DNA from: Brugia malayi
Lineage: Eukaryota > Nematoda > Chromadorea > Rhabditida > Onchocercidae
Reading direction: 5' to 3'
DNA: 64,000 nucleotides
Assembly: GCF_000002995.4 (NCBI RefSeq)
Contig: NW_025062476.1
Location: 12,854,501 to 12,918,500, forward strand
Both the position numbers and the translations under genes were made by a program. The first letter of the stretch is position 1, and every line of letters starts with the position of its first letter. Positions 14,311 to 27,549 of the stretch are shown here, in pieces. The notes below the pieces were generated by a model. That model saw nothing but the letters and a program-made list of their open reading frames with translations. It was not told the DNA's origin and did no database searches.

Positions 14311-14800
14311 AAAAGGATAAGTGCGCCCCATCATTTTGCTTGTTGAAAAGAATAAATACTATGAAAAGAAGTGATTGCCTGACTTGCAGAGGACAGAGAG
14401 AGATCTCGGAGTACTTTTAATCATTTTATTGTTCATCAAGAGAACTGCACCAAGAACTAATATTTGTTTTGCATTTCAATCGGTAATATTAAGCTGTGCG
14501 CAGATAACTCCCATTTTCACATTCTCCGCACACTCGGACTACTGTTTGAGTGTCCTTAGGAATGCTTCAATGCGAATAGTACGTGCAGTTTTGCTGAGAT
14601 GGAAGGATAACTGCGCCCTATACTTATTTTCTAGAAGTAAAATGGCGCAGTATTAGAGAGAAGACTACTTCAAATATTATGAGATAGTCTTCTTACTGTA
14701 ATTCTGCTAATCGATGTTATTTATTCATTCTAGTCTTATCATTATTAGTACTTGTTTTGTGTTCTACTCATTCATAAAAGGATAAGTGTGCCCTATCATA
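14311..14800 (+). repeat. Diverged tandem copies of the GGATAAGTGCGCCC unit
   Basis: A block with ACGTGCAGTT, a TGCTGA motif and then AAGGATAAGTGCGCCC recurs about every 290 bp (near 14290-14330 and 14580-14620), with a shorter relic at 14776-14793. The same motif appears in copies A (about 14013) and B (about 16091) as AAGGACAAATGCGCCC. The reading frames here show no similarity I recognise, so I call the block non-coding repeat. Confidence -1.
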
Positions 14801-15644
14801 CTTTCTACTCATTCAGTACTATTCGATACATACCGTATGTATCACGACAAATATTACCAAGTTATATGTCGGGAATTTTAACTCCCTGTTATTTTCTCGT
14901 CGTGAAAGATTGTAATATTTCCCGTGCTATTGCATTAAATGCTATTATACAACTGTATGGATTTAAAACTTCAATTAAAAAAGGTACTTTACTCATATCT
15001 TTTTTTTATGAAAATTAAAATATATATATTTTATGAGAATTGATGACTCATTTCAAGCAATCCAAATTAGTTCATCCTCTTTTTTTCAAATTTGAATAGA
15101 TAATATATTTCCCTTAAGAGTATTTTTTTTTTTTAATTTAAATACTCAGTTTCAGATTTGAGTACCAATATTATTCGGTTACTAATACAGAAGGATGTGA
15201 CTGTGACGCTATTAAAAGTTGGTCCTTCCAGATACTTTATCATTAAAATGTTTATTAATGCATACTATGTATTTCATAAAATATTCTTTTACCTTGTGAT
15301 GAGGCTAACCGATAGCAGATTGAACTATAATCAATGCACCACTTAATTAAAAAGAGAAACATATGACAGTAGTTTCATCGTATAAAAAGTATAAAATTAC
15401 ATTTCGTGGTGCTTTCGTAATTTTTGCTCACAAAAAAAAAAAAAAAAAATCATTTGATTAATTTTAAGCATTTTAACAGTGTAATATCATTGCTTTTCAG
15501 TTTAAAATAAAGCTTTTGTATTTCATGTAGTTTTGGTTACTAATCGATTGATTTTTATCAGAAGGAAATGGCAGTCGATATTCGTTTGTATCCCTTTTCA
15601 TGGAGTCTTCTGGAAAACTTTCTTACAATAGGTTAGATTATTTG

Positions 15645-16152
15645 AGGTACGATGATTCAACTGAAAAAAAAATTAAATATATATATATATATGCAAAGCT
15701 ATAGCAATGTTGGATTAAAAGAACTTATTTAAAGCAGGCTTCAATTAATTTAAAACTTGAAATTTAAGAGGAATGGAAATGGAAGAATGTGAGAGCAGTC
15801 AGATACATTTATACCTGAAATGCATTTAGAGTATTATTAAGCTGAACATGTAATATAAATTTAAAAGAAATAACGAAACTAATAAGTAATCCAACAATTC
15901 AATTAATTCCACTCAATTCCTAAATAATTTTTGATTAATTAATTCCTAGAAAATATCACAAAAGAAAAAAATGAGTAAACAATTCAGCGGAGAAAGTGAA
16001 AGAATCCATCAAAACATCTAATTCTCATTCTAAACAATTAGATTAACAAATCATAAATGCGATAATTATCACGTCCAACCCCTACTCTCTAAAAAGGACA
16101 AATGCGCCCTACTCGTTTGCTTGCTAAAAGCAAAAATGAAAAGATGAAAAAA
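15645..16152 (+). repeat. Dispersed repeat, copy B (direct partner at 13559)
   Basis: About 508 bp, the direct-orientation partner of copy A. It has a shorter (AT)n run and a small insertion (AAAAATGAGTAAACAATTCA region) relative to copy A. No transposase or terminal inverted repeat is evident. Confidence -1.
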
Positions 16153-16201
16153 GAAAAAGACTAAAGGAAAAATCAGCCACAAAAGAAAGAAAAAATACAA
16201 A

Positions 16202-16518
16202 ACTGCACGTATGACCGATCGCATTAGAGCATTTCTGACAGTCTCAAAGAGTGCTTGAAGCATGTGCATATCTTAATATTACTATTTGAGACGCAAATTG
16301 GGTATTACTTCCCTCCCCTACAAGTTGGGTATTACTTCCCTCCCCTACAAGTTGGGTATTACTTCCCTCCCCTACAAGTTGGGTATTACTTCCCTCCCCT
16401 ACAAGTTGGGTATTACTTCCCTTCCTTACAAGTTGAGCATTCATTTTCTTTCACAGCAAGTCAAGTACTGCCTTTATTCAATTATATATATATATATATA
16501 TTTTCGTTATATTCATTT
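16202..16518 (+). repeat. Repeat segment D with 27-bp minisatellite, inverted partner of 14080-14310
   Basis: Runs from AACTGCACGTATG to TTTTCGTTATATTCATTTA and carries five near-perfect 27-bp units plus a degenerate sixth (GTTGGGTATTACTTCCCTCC core) at about 16295-16440. The partner segment at 14080-14310 is the reverse complement with about three units. Open frames on both strands arise because 27 is a multiple of three; they are not genes. Confidence -1.
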
Positions 16519-17990
16519 AGTCCTTGGGCTAGTGTCGGTTTTTTATTTTTTATTGGGTGGAGGAATGAGTAGAGTTAGGGTGAATACAGGATAATCAATT
16601 TCCTAATTTACACGTAAGGTACCAGGCATTCGTGACCAATCAATATCCTTATCAGACACACTATCTTGTGAATATTTGGCTTTCTCCGAGATATTTGTAG
16701 TTCTGATTTCGGTGGTAGATGAATTTGATTTCCATTATAATTGAGCTGTTCAAAATTCACTATTATGCAACTCGTTTGACGAAGGCTTGTAAAATCATGA
16801 CAAATTTGTGGCACCATCAAGGACATGTCGTGATAAAGTGAGACCTGAAACTGGTAATGCTAGACGGATCTATTTTATTATCCAATGATCAAATGGAAAT
16901 GTTGGTCTGATCTGAAGTGTATGAGGTATTTAAGGGAAAAATTTATCACAAAATTTAAGTTTTTAACGAAAGCCATGATGATTTGTGGTAAAAACATAAG
17001 TGCTGATTAAATTTTATTATCATATTGGCATATCATGAAGGAAGACCGTGTCCAAATTAATATCGAGCAAAATGTGAAACAAGTTTAGGCCAGTTTTTGT
17101 AATGTAGTTAACCACTTTATAAGCTTTTGTTACAATTATAAAAGAATTTCGTTGCCAGGAGCAAGAAGCCCATGATTTTATAAAATTGGGTTGAGACGAG
17201 ATTAAAATTGGATTGAGCCTGGATCTGGTCTGCACCGTTATTGGTTAGTGAACTGGACTGTACCTGGTTTGTGATGTGGCTTGTAACGGGATGCAATCGA
17301 AGTGCAAGTGGTTTGTTATTGTTTCTAACGCTCTAGAGACTCTTTAATGTATAATTTTGAAATTATGTATTCTATACTATAATAGAATTCTGAATGATCG
17401 ATCCATAGAATTCCATATCTTCTGTTTAGTATAGAATTCTAAATTGTCTCTAGAATTCTGGGCTGTTTTTAGGAGAAATCTGGGCTGTTTTTAGGAGAAA
17501 TCTGAACTGTTTTTCAACACTGTATCCTGTTAAATATTTCATTCCTTAAAGCTTTGCCGTTCATCAAATTATTCATTGAAAATTCATTCTTTTTTTTTTT
17601 TTTTTGCTTTGAAGAATGAGTAAAAAAAGTTTAGAAATTACAATTACAAATTCCAAAATATGTGGACAATATTAAAATAATCTCCAAATGTATCTGTTGC
17701 TAATTACAAGGAATCAAAAAAAGTAAAATAAAAATAGTGATGTCATCACATTTCATAAATATTTTATGCTCGAGGTTTAAAATTATTACAATTTGAAATT
17801 ATTCAAATGCAAAAATTAAAATAGTAGAGAAATACTGTATCAAAGACAAATAACATTTACATATCAAATATGTCGCAACTATTTTTATACAATAATCCAT
17901 TAAGAAAGGAAGAAAAAAGACTATGCCACGATGGTATAAATGATAAAGTGGCACTATTATTATATAATGGATTTGAATAAATTAAACCAT
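16519..17990. other. Gene-free region 3' of the ATPase gene
   Basis: No coding similarity seen. Contains a cluster of four TAGAATTC motifs (about 17382-17458) followed by two copies of a roughly 21-bp CTGGGCTGTTTTTAGGAGAA unit (about 17459-17502). It must also hold the ATPase 3' UTR, but I see no clear polyadenylation signal. Confidence -1.
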
Positions 17991-20900
17991 CTACCATTTT
18001 AATGCTCGTATAATATTACTGGTTGGATAGCGTCTAATGAGCCATTTCCGAGTCTGAAAATATTTATATTTTTGAAATCTTTGATAATAATACAATTTCG
18101 TTCTATCTATATATATATGTGAAAAATAAATGTAGCAATATTAGATAAATTTTGAATATAATTTTACGTTTTTCATTCTTTTTTCTCACCTAGCTTTGTC
18201 ATGACATCGCTTTCCATTTCTTCTTTTTTTTTTTTTTTTTTTTTTTTCTTTTATCAAAATGAAAAAATTTTTTCCACGGAAGTAGTAGTTTTCCTTAAAT
18301 AATGTCATATCAAAATAGCGATAATGTTATCTATTGCAACATTACTGAGTATTTGTTTATCAAAGAAATATTTCATTTTCTATTTGTCTATTTGTATTTA
18401 TTTATTTATCATCAATTTTACATGAAATAAATTTTTGTACATGAAAGAAAAGAAGAAAGATTAAATAATACAAAATTGTTTAAGAAAAAATGATGTATTA
18501 GATAATTTGAGAAAAAAAGTTTTTTTTTTTTGAAAATAATGAGGAAAAGAAATAGAACGAAAAAATAACCTCATTGAAAATAATAAGAATAATACCAACA
18601 GGTAAACAAAATAGCCAAACAAATGCTGGTGGATGAGTAACACTAAGCCAATGTTGCACACCTGGCATATAAATCATAAAATTGAGAATGCAAATTTCAA
18701 TAAGTAATGCAAGAACTGCTGCAATATTTTGCGTGCCATGTTTGAAAACGGAGATTCTTCTCGTTGTGCAAAGCCAAAAATGAAACACCTAGAAAGGATG
18801 AAAAAAAAAAAAAAAAAAAACTAAAAATGAAATACTTAAAATTATTCAATCATTTGAAAAAAAAAGAGAAATATCTAAATTAATCTAAATAACCTAAACA
18901 AATTTATTTATACATATACATATTACTTGCCAAACAAGTCAAGGAAATGAATATCAAGCTAAAAATTTTATTATTAAAATCAAGAAAGAAACATCTAAAT
19001 TTATTTACTAAACAAATGAACAAAATGAATATTAAACTGAAATTATCCAATAACTTGAAAATTTTTTTTTTTCAATTACTTGAAAATTTATGATTTTTTT
19101 TTTTTTTTTGAAAAAAAGAAAAATGGCTTTATCAGAAATTGCTCATTCTAATTTTTTTCTCTTATATAATTTGAAAAATTTTATCAGACCTGCGACATAA
19201 CTAATGTAATATGCCATGCAGCTTTTGCTTGACCATGAATAAGCATTTGCATTTCAGCTGTATAATGCTTCCCGGTTGTAGTTGACAACATTTCAGCATT
19301 TGGTCGCCAATGCTTAATATTTGAATGAAATAAATCACCTAGACTTATTTCATAGAACCTAGAATAGAATGTAATAATTCATTCATTTCTTAAAATATTC
19401 AATAAAAATTTGTAACTAATACAGATATTTGAAATTGAATAATAATTACATTTATGAGTGATAAGTGGATTATGATAGATTATATTTTTTGATTTTATTC
19501 AAATGAATGGTTCCAGTTTACTTTAATTTACACATTTATTTTTTCTCAACTAAATTGTTCAAAATTAATTCAAAATTAAATTTAAAATATTTTTTTCTTA
19601 AATAAAAAAAATACAAACCAAAAAACGAATAAATATGCAATAAAACATCCAACTGATATAATACTACCAACAAAAATATATGAATAAACAAGAAGTGCTT
19701 TTGACACAAGTCGAGCAGTTAGTTTTCTTGGTGGTCTACACATGATATCCTTTTCACCAGCTTCATATGTAAGTGCTATTGATGGTGGTATCTCCGTGAT
19801 TAAATCTATTGAAAGAACCTAAAATGAAAACTTTATTCATGAAATTTCATTAAAAAGTTTTGTAATAAAAAAAAAGTGTTCTTTTTTTAATACTAAATAT
19901 TCACTGATAATATTTAGTTAATCATTTCTAATATTAGTTAAATTATCACATTAAAATGCTTCTCTGATTACTCCTTCCCATCTCTTTCTTTTCTTTTTAT
20001 TAGCTAAAGATAAAAATGATCAATTATTGCATACAAATTGCAGATACACAGAAAAATAATATCAATAATTATTGTAATTTAATTTGTTGATTATTTTCAA
20101 GTATTTCATACTAAAAGTATTATCCAATTAGAGTTTGATTTATTTTCTTCCAATCATTTTATTATTTAAAAAAAAAAAAAAGAAAGAAACAATGAATTAA
20201 AATATTTAACCTGTAAACTACTTAGACCAATTGGAAAACCAATAGCAAATGCTAGCATAACAGCACATAATTCAGGTACCATATGAGCTAATGTATATGC
20301 TATTGTTTTCTTCAAATTTGCATATAGCAATCGACCTTCCTTGATGCTTTTAACAATATGTTTAACATCACTTTCTGTATATACCATATCAGCTGCTTCT
20401 TTTGCAAATGCACTTCCGAAAATAATATTTTCTTTCTTTGAAAATTAAATTTTCTATCTCAAACAACCATTTCTTACTGATATAGAAAAAATATTTGTTT
20501 TCCATTTATTAAGTTAAATTCAATATTTTTTTTTTTTGGTCGATGTATACACAATGATAACAAATACATTATAATATTATTGGTTGATTTAACAATACTT
20601 TTTAGAAGATTGATATTTGCATAAATAATAATAAGTTATATTAGCAGATTAATTAGTGAAATTATTTATTAATAAAGGAAATGGAAATTAATTTTATAAA
20701 TAATATGCACCAACGGCTTCCATAGCTATACCAACATTAGCTTCCTTTAATGCTGGTGCATCTAAGACACCATCACCAGTAACTGCTACAACTTCACCTC
20801 GACGACGACATTCCTGAATTAATCACAAATAATCTAATTAATAAAATTTTTATTAATTTGAATTAATTTAAAAAAAATTATTAATTCGAAAGAAATTTAT

Positions 20901-23900
20901 TAATTACGAGAAGTAATTTTTCAATAATATTAAACTTAAATAAATCAATAATAGTTAGTCGATATATTATCATAATATTATTTTGATATGTTTTTTTTTT
21001 ACATTACTTATATTATATACTATAAATTACTATAAAAATAATATACTATAAATTTATATACTATAATTTTTACATTACTTGTATTATATTTAATTATATT
21101 ACATAATTGTTACTGTTATTGTTGCTAATTGTTATCACAGTATTAAATTATACTGTATTTTATGAATACCTTAACGATAATTAATTTATGAGAAGGTGTG
21201 GCACGAGCAAATACAACAAATTCCTGTTTCAATATATCATCCCATAATTGCTCGCTTAATGTATCAATCATTTCACAATGAATTACTGATAGCAAATTTG
21301 ATTTCTTTTCCATTTCCGTATTCTAAATTAAGCATAACATTAATTTCTATTTCATATTGCAGCTTAAAATTTTCCTTAAATCTATCACTTAAATATGAGA
21401 TATAATTTCATTTGATAATATCAAATTATTATCATTCAAATTCAAGCTTAAAATTAAGCTAATTAATTGCATCTTATCAATCTTTACTAATTAAACCGAT
21501 CTTTACTAATACTAATAAATAAATTTTTTCTAGCAGTTGTAATGTATTTTAGATATTTTTTAAAGAAATGAACCACTTTTTTCTACTCCAGTTATATTAA
21601 ATTATATTGATATGATACTATGATTATTATATTGTCGCAAAACAATAAAAGAAAACACAAAAATGAAATAAAAAGTTACAATTAAGGAAAAACGATTATG
21701 TAACAAACCAATGAAACAATAGATGCACGTGGTACGGCTAAGCCGAAATGTCCGGCAACTGCAGCAGCTGTTGATGGATGATCACCGGTAACCATAAAAC
21801 ATTTTACACCTTAATAATAATAATAAACAATAGCAGTAATATTAACAGCAATTACTAGCAGTAATAACAGTAATAATTACAATAATAATATAGTAAAATC
21901 AATAGCAATAATAAATAATAATAATAATAAAAAATCAATAATAAATAATAACAATAATAATAAAACAGAAATTAAATTAATGTAAGATTAATTTAAATTC
22001 ACATACTACAAATAATTAAAAAAAAAAAAAAAAAAATTAGAAATGATGAAAAATTTTCTCAAACCTGCATTTTTCATTGTTTGCAATGATTCCAGTGCTG
22101 TATCTCGTGGTGGATCATACATAGCTACCATACCAAGAAAGCATAAATTTAATCGATTTAAGCCATCCCATGATCCAGAATATTCAATTAAATTTAATTC
22201 TTCAAATTCTGCTATTGCAAATGCAATACAACTCTTTCCTTCATTACCGTACTTGGTATAAGCTTCCTGCAAATATTTATTTATCAATAATTTGAGAAAA
22301 AAAAAATTTCTGTTTAAATTAATAAAACAAAAAAAAAAATTTCAAAATATTTCCCATTAATAAAATATAATTTATATCGATATTTCAAAATTTAATACAT
22401 ATGTTATAGGCATAGTTTGATATTCAACTAAGTTATTCAAAATTTAGCTAAATCTTGACATTGCTATGCTAAATTTTAAATCAAGAAGAAAAGAAAAAAA
22501 TTGTTCCCGTAAGTATTAATAAAATATTTGTGATTTTAAAAATTAACCGAGAATTGAGCAATAAAATCATCCGATATTTTAATACAACCATCTTCGGTAG
22601 CTAACAATTTACAATGAGCAAATAATTCTTCGGGAGCACCTTTGACAAGAAAATACAATCTATAATTATTTTATAAAAAAATACTGATTTATTGAATATT
22701 TAAATTTCAATTCTTTTTTATATTAGCTCGTAGATTATTACAAACAGTTTTTTTTCCGTCTTATTTATAATAATTTATGAAGTTTTAAATAAATTATTCA
22801 TATTGTAATAATCTTTTTTTTTTTTTTGCGTTATCTGTATTTTCCCTTTTTTTCATCAAATTTATAAAAATTTTATAAAAAAATTTGGATTTATAATCAT
22901 TTCTACTCCAAACATTTTTATGTTTAAGCATAAATTATACTAATTGCATTTAATTACAAATAATTACATTTGAAACTAATTCAAATTGTAAATTTTCATC
23001 AAAAATATACCTAAAAAAATTAATTAATCTACGATTTCTGCAATTGCGTTTTTTTTTTTTTTTTTTTTTTGGATATTTTAGATCAATGACTTTTAGGAGT
23101 AATAAACTGATACTAATAGCAAAAGTGCGATAAAATTTGCTTTTGGAATAAGTAAAAAATTTTCTAATATTATTAATGATTTACAACAAATAATTAAATA
23201 ATCAAAAAGATACAAAAATGAAAAAGATGAAAGAATTAAAATTGAAAGTTTATGAAGCATTAGTTTAACTTACTTTGTATTACCATTATTTGTGGAATCA
23301 TTTTTAGATCGTTGACGAACGATTACCATTTGAAAGCGTCGCTGTCTATTAAATGGTACTTCAAAAATAATTTCATAATTGCGTCGAATTCTTTCACCAT
23401 TTGCTAGCTAAAAAAATTTTTTTACAAATTTAAATTTTAATCATATTTTTTTTTAAATAGTATGCAAAAAGAAAAATATACGAAATGTTACAAATGTCTA
23501 TTTTCTAGAAGAAATGATTACAATTATGCAAAATTTTATCATGAATTTCAATCATTAATATGCATTAAAATTAACAGCTAATAATTAACAATCTTTTTTT
23601 CGGTTCGCTATAAAGTTTTCAGATTATGAATCATCGAAATTTCAGAAAATATCGCGAGTTTTGCTAAAATTGATCAAGCAAGATTTATGAGCGAAAAGAT
23701 TTACTTCTAAATATTGAAAATTAGATTTACTAGTTATTAGTCATTCATTAATTAATTCATACATCTTTTTTACTATTTTTCTTTTCATTCTTAATTAAAC
23801 TAATTGATTAAAGTGCTAAAGATAAGTTAAAATAATAAAGTAATCAAGATAAGTTAGAATTATATTTTGTTAAATTTTAATCCTACATAAATAATATGAT

Positions 23901-24199
23901 ATACCTTACTTCTTCGACGTATTTCAGTAGTGCAACCTCATTTTCACTTCCAGTAATTACTTTATGATGAAAAGCTGATCGTACTGTACGTTCAACTTCA
24001 GCATCTGATATTTTTCCACGTGATACCTTTCTAAACAGCAACAAAAAAAGAAAAACATTTACTTATACATTTAACATTACAAAAAAAAAAAAAAAATATT
24101 TGTTTAAAAAAAGTATTAGTTAAAAAAAAAGTTGCTAAAATTTAATTAAATTTTAATTCACATTTTTTTTTTTTCATTCCATACTATATGTATTAATAT

Positions 24200-24255
<56 letters not shown>

Positions 24256-27200
24256 AAAAAATAAAAAAAAAAAAAAAATTAGTAGGAATAAAAAAGATCA
24301 AAATTTAATTAAATTTTAACTTTATTAAGTTTATTTTTAATATTTTTTGTACGTAATGTTTAACTTTAATATTTTTTTTTTTTTTAAAATGTAATAGTAT
24401 TGAAAAAAACAGAAAAAAAAAAAAATTTGTACGAAAATACGTACGTGAATGGAAGAATCTTACCCATCCAATAGTGATTGTATCGTAATGGTATTACTTG
24501 CACGTGAAAGTTTATTAACCATATGCCACGCATAAATACCACGTGAATTTAACGGTTCCAAATGCGCTTTATTGCATATTGACATAACAGTTAGTAATGC
24601 TACCAAAGTATCGTTATTACATTCTGATAATGGTACTGATAAATCAGTTACTGATAAATGCTTTCGTTTAGCTTTCAGTTCATCTATACCTAAATAATTT
24701 AAAAAATATTATTAAATGCAAAACTTTTTCCCATTTTCTTTTTTTTTTTTTTTGAAAATTTAATAAAAAAATTTTTTTTATAATTTTAATGTAATATTTT
24801 CCAAATATTTTTTTGTTCTTTTTTTCCTTTTTCTATGAAAAAAATGTATAAATTATTAAAAAGGAAAAAAAAAATGTTAAATTCAAGCGTAAATTTAAAT
24901 GGAAATTACAATACAAACAGAAAAAAAAGTTAGAATTTATTTATAAATATTAATGTTTGCAATATAATAAACATAAAACAATCAATAGGATTATTTATTC
25001 AATTAATAATCATTGGAGAAATGAAATCAATAAAATTAAAAATTTTATGAAAAAAAAGTATATCAATAAATTAAATGATATATATATATACTTAAATTTT
25101 TTTAAATAACAATTAAACTACTATAATAATAAAATAATGCAAAAAGAAAGGAAAAATTATTACGCTTTTAATTAAAACAAAAAAAAAAAATTATAAAGAA
25201 AATTAATAAAAGTTTATAAAAAAAAATTTATTTTTTAATAATAATAACAACAACAATTAGTTTAGTAATGAAATAATTTAACAAACCTTTAAAGTAATGT
25301 AACTGGTACCATAAATCAGAAACGGTAATATCATTTAAGGTAAAGATACCCGTCTTATCACACATTACCACTGTTGCTGTACCTAATGTTTCCACCACAT
25401 CTAATCGTTTCATAAATATATTTTGTTTAGCTAAACGTCGTGCAACAATTGCTAATGCTGCACCAAGTGTAATTGGAAGACCTAAATTTAAATAAAAAAT
25501 CTGCAATTTTTAACAAAATATTTGTCAAATAATTTTCACAAATTAGTACATTTTCCTTTTTTTTTTTTTTGGTTTCATTTTTGGTTAGTATTATTTTAGA
25601 AATTAATTTATACATATATACACTAAGTTTAAGTTTGAATTTATGCATATATATATATCCTAAGTTTAAGTTTTTTTTAAAGTTTGAAATTACTTTATAC
25701 ATATATATTTTTAATACATATACACACTAAGTTTAAGTTTGAATTTATGAATATATATATATACTAAGTTTAAGTTTTTTTTTAAATTTGAATTTACTTT
25801 ATATATATATTTTTAATACATATACACACTAAGTTTAAGTTTGAATTTATGCATATATATATATTAAGTTTAAGTTTGATTTTATTTTATATATATATAT
25901 ATATTTTTAATACATATATACACTAAATTTATGTTTGAATTTATACATATATACACTAAGTTTAAGTCTTTTTTTTTCTAAAAAAAAAAAATTTTAAATA
26001 ACTAATAAACAATCTAATTTGTTAAATTTATTAATTCATAAAAGATAATAATTTTAAACTTCTTTCTATGTTAACTAACAAAACTGATACAACAAATCTT
26101 TTAATTTAATTAAAAATTCAATTTACTACTACAAAAGAGAAAAAAAAGTATAAACCTTGTGGAATATTTGCAATAATAATAACAAGGAAACCATTTACAA
26201 ATGTATTTATAAGATGTTGAAAATTTGTAAGCAATAAGCCAATAACAAATGTAATCGTAGCCATTGTAATAGCTAATGTTGAAATAAAATTAACGAAACG
26301 TTTATGCTCTAATTCTAAACGTGTTGGTTCACCTTTTTGTTTACTTGTTACACGTGCAATTTTACCAATTATCTAAAAATAAAAAATTTAATTACATTTT
26401 ATTACGCATAAATTAAATTAAATTATATTTTCTCACTTTTTTCTACACTTTCCATTTAAAAAAAAAAAAAAAAAAATGCTTATTTTTTTTACGTTGCATT
26501 CATTTTCTATAATCAATAGCAACTTTCTTTTTTTTTTTTTTTTATTAAATTATTTAATTATCTAATAAATTATTAAATTATATAATTTGTACATTTCTTT
26601 TTAAAGTGAACATTATTAAATTATAAACTGTTAATGCTTAACTATTTGCAATATGCATTTCAATTAAAAAAACAATTAAATAGTTTTTTTTTTTTTTTTT
26701 TTTTATAAATTCATTTATTAAATATATAAATATTATACAATAAACAATTTATCATTTTTTTCAAAAATTTATCGAAATAAATTCAAAGTGTATAATTATT
26801 AAAATTAAACGTACCGTTCTATCACCTGTCCTAATAGCTACACCATATCCGGTACCATTGGTGCATAAGCAACCATTAAGTGCAATATTTTGTGCACCTA
26901 AAGCTGTTACATTTTTTGGTACCGTAGTATCACAAAAATCAAGTGGTTCCAATTCACCTGTTATCCATGATGTATCCAATTTTAATTCATCCGTATAAAT
27001 TAATCGTAAATCAGCTGGTACACGAGAGCCAGGACTTAAAAAAATTCAACTGATAATAAATATTTTAATGATAAAACACCACCATATTTAATAAAAAAAT
27101 TTGATTTTTTTTTCTAATTTGAAAACTTATTTGTCATAAAAAATTTAAAAAGTTAAAAGAATTTCTCAAATTAATTTTATCAGTGTTTGATTTTTAAACC

Positions 27201-27508
27201 AAATTCATACCTTAGTCTTATTTCATAAATTCATTTAAAAAAAAAAAAAAATGAATTATATGAAATTGTTTAAAAGTTTATTATCAATAGCTCTCATTTC
27301 TCTTCATTACTCACTTTTTAGTCTAATTGGGCTAAAGAATTTTCGGCAAATTTTTTTTTTTTATTCCTAATTAATTGGAATTATTCTAGATCCGAAATAT
27401 TTGAAATAATACACACTACTATCAATCTTATCGTTATCAGTTGTTTATCAGTTATTTATCACCATTTATTATTAGCTGGATTGTATTTATCACTTGGATA
27501 TTTAATTT

Positions 27509-27549
<41 letters not shown>

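Noticed and set aside
14375..15018. Two plus-strand open frames of about 90 codons in the convergent spacer
   Set aside because: They lie over diverged repeat copies, have no similarity I recognise and no supporting splice or codon pattern.
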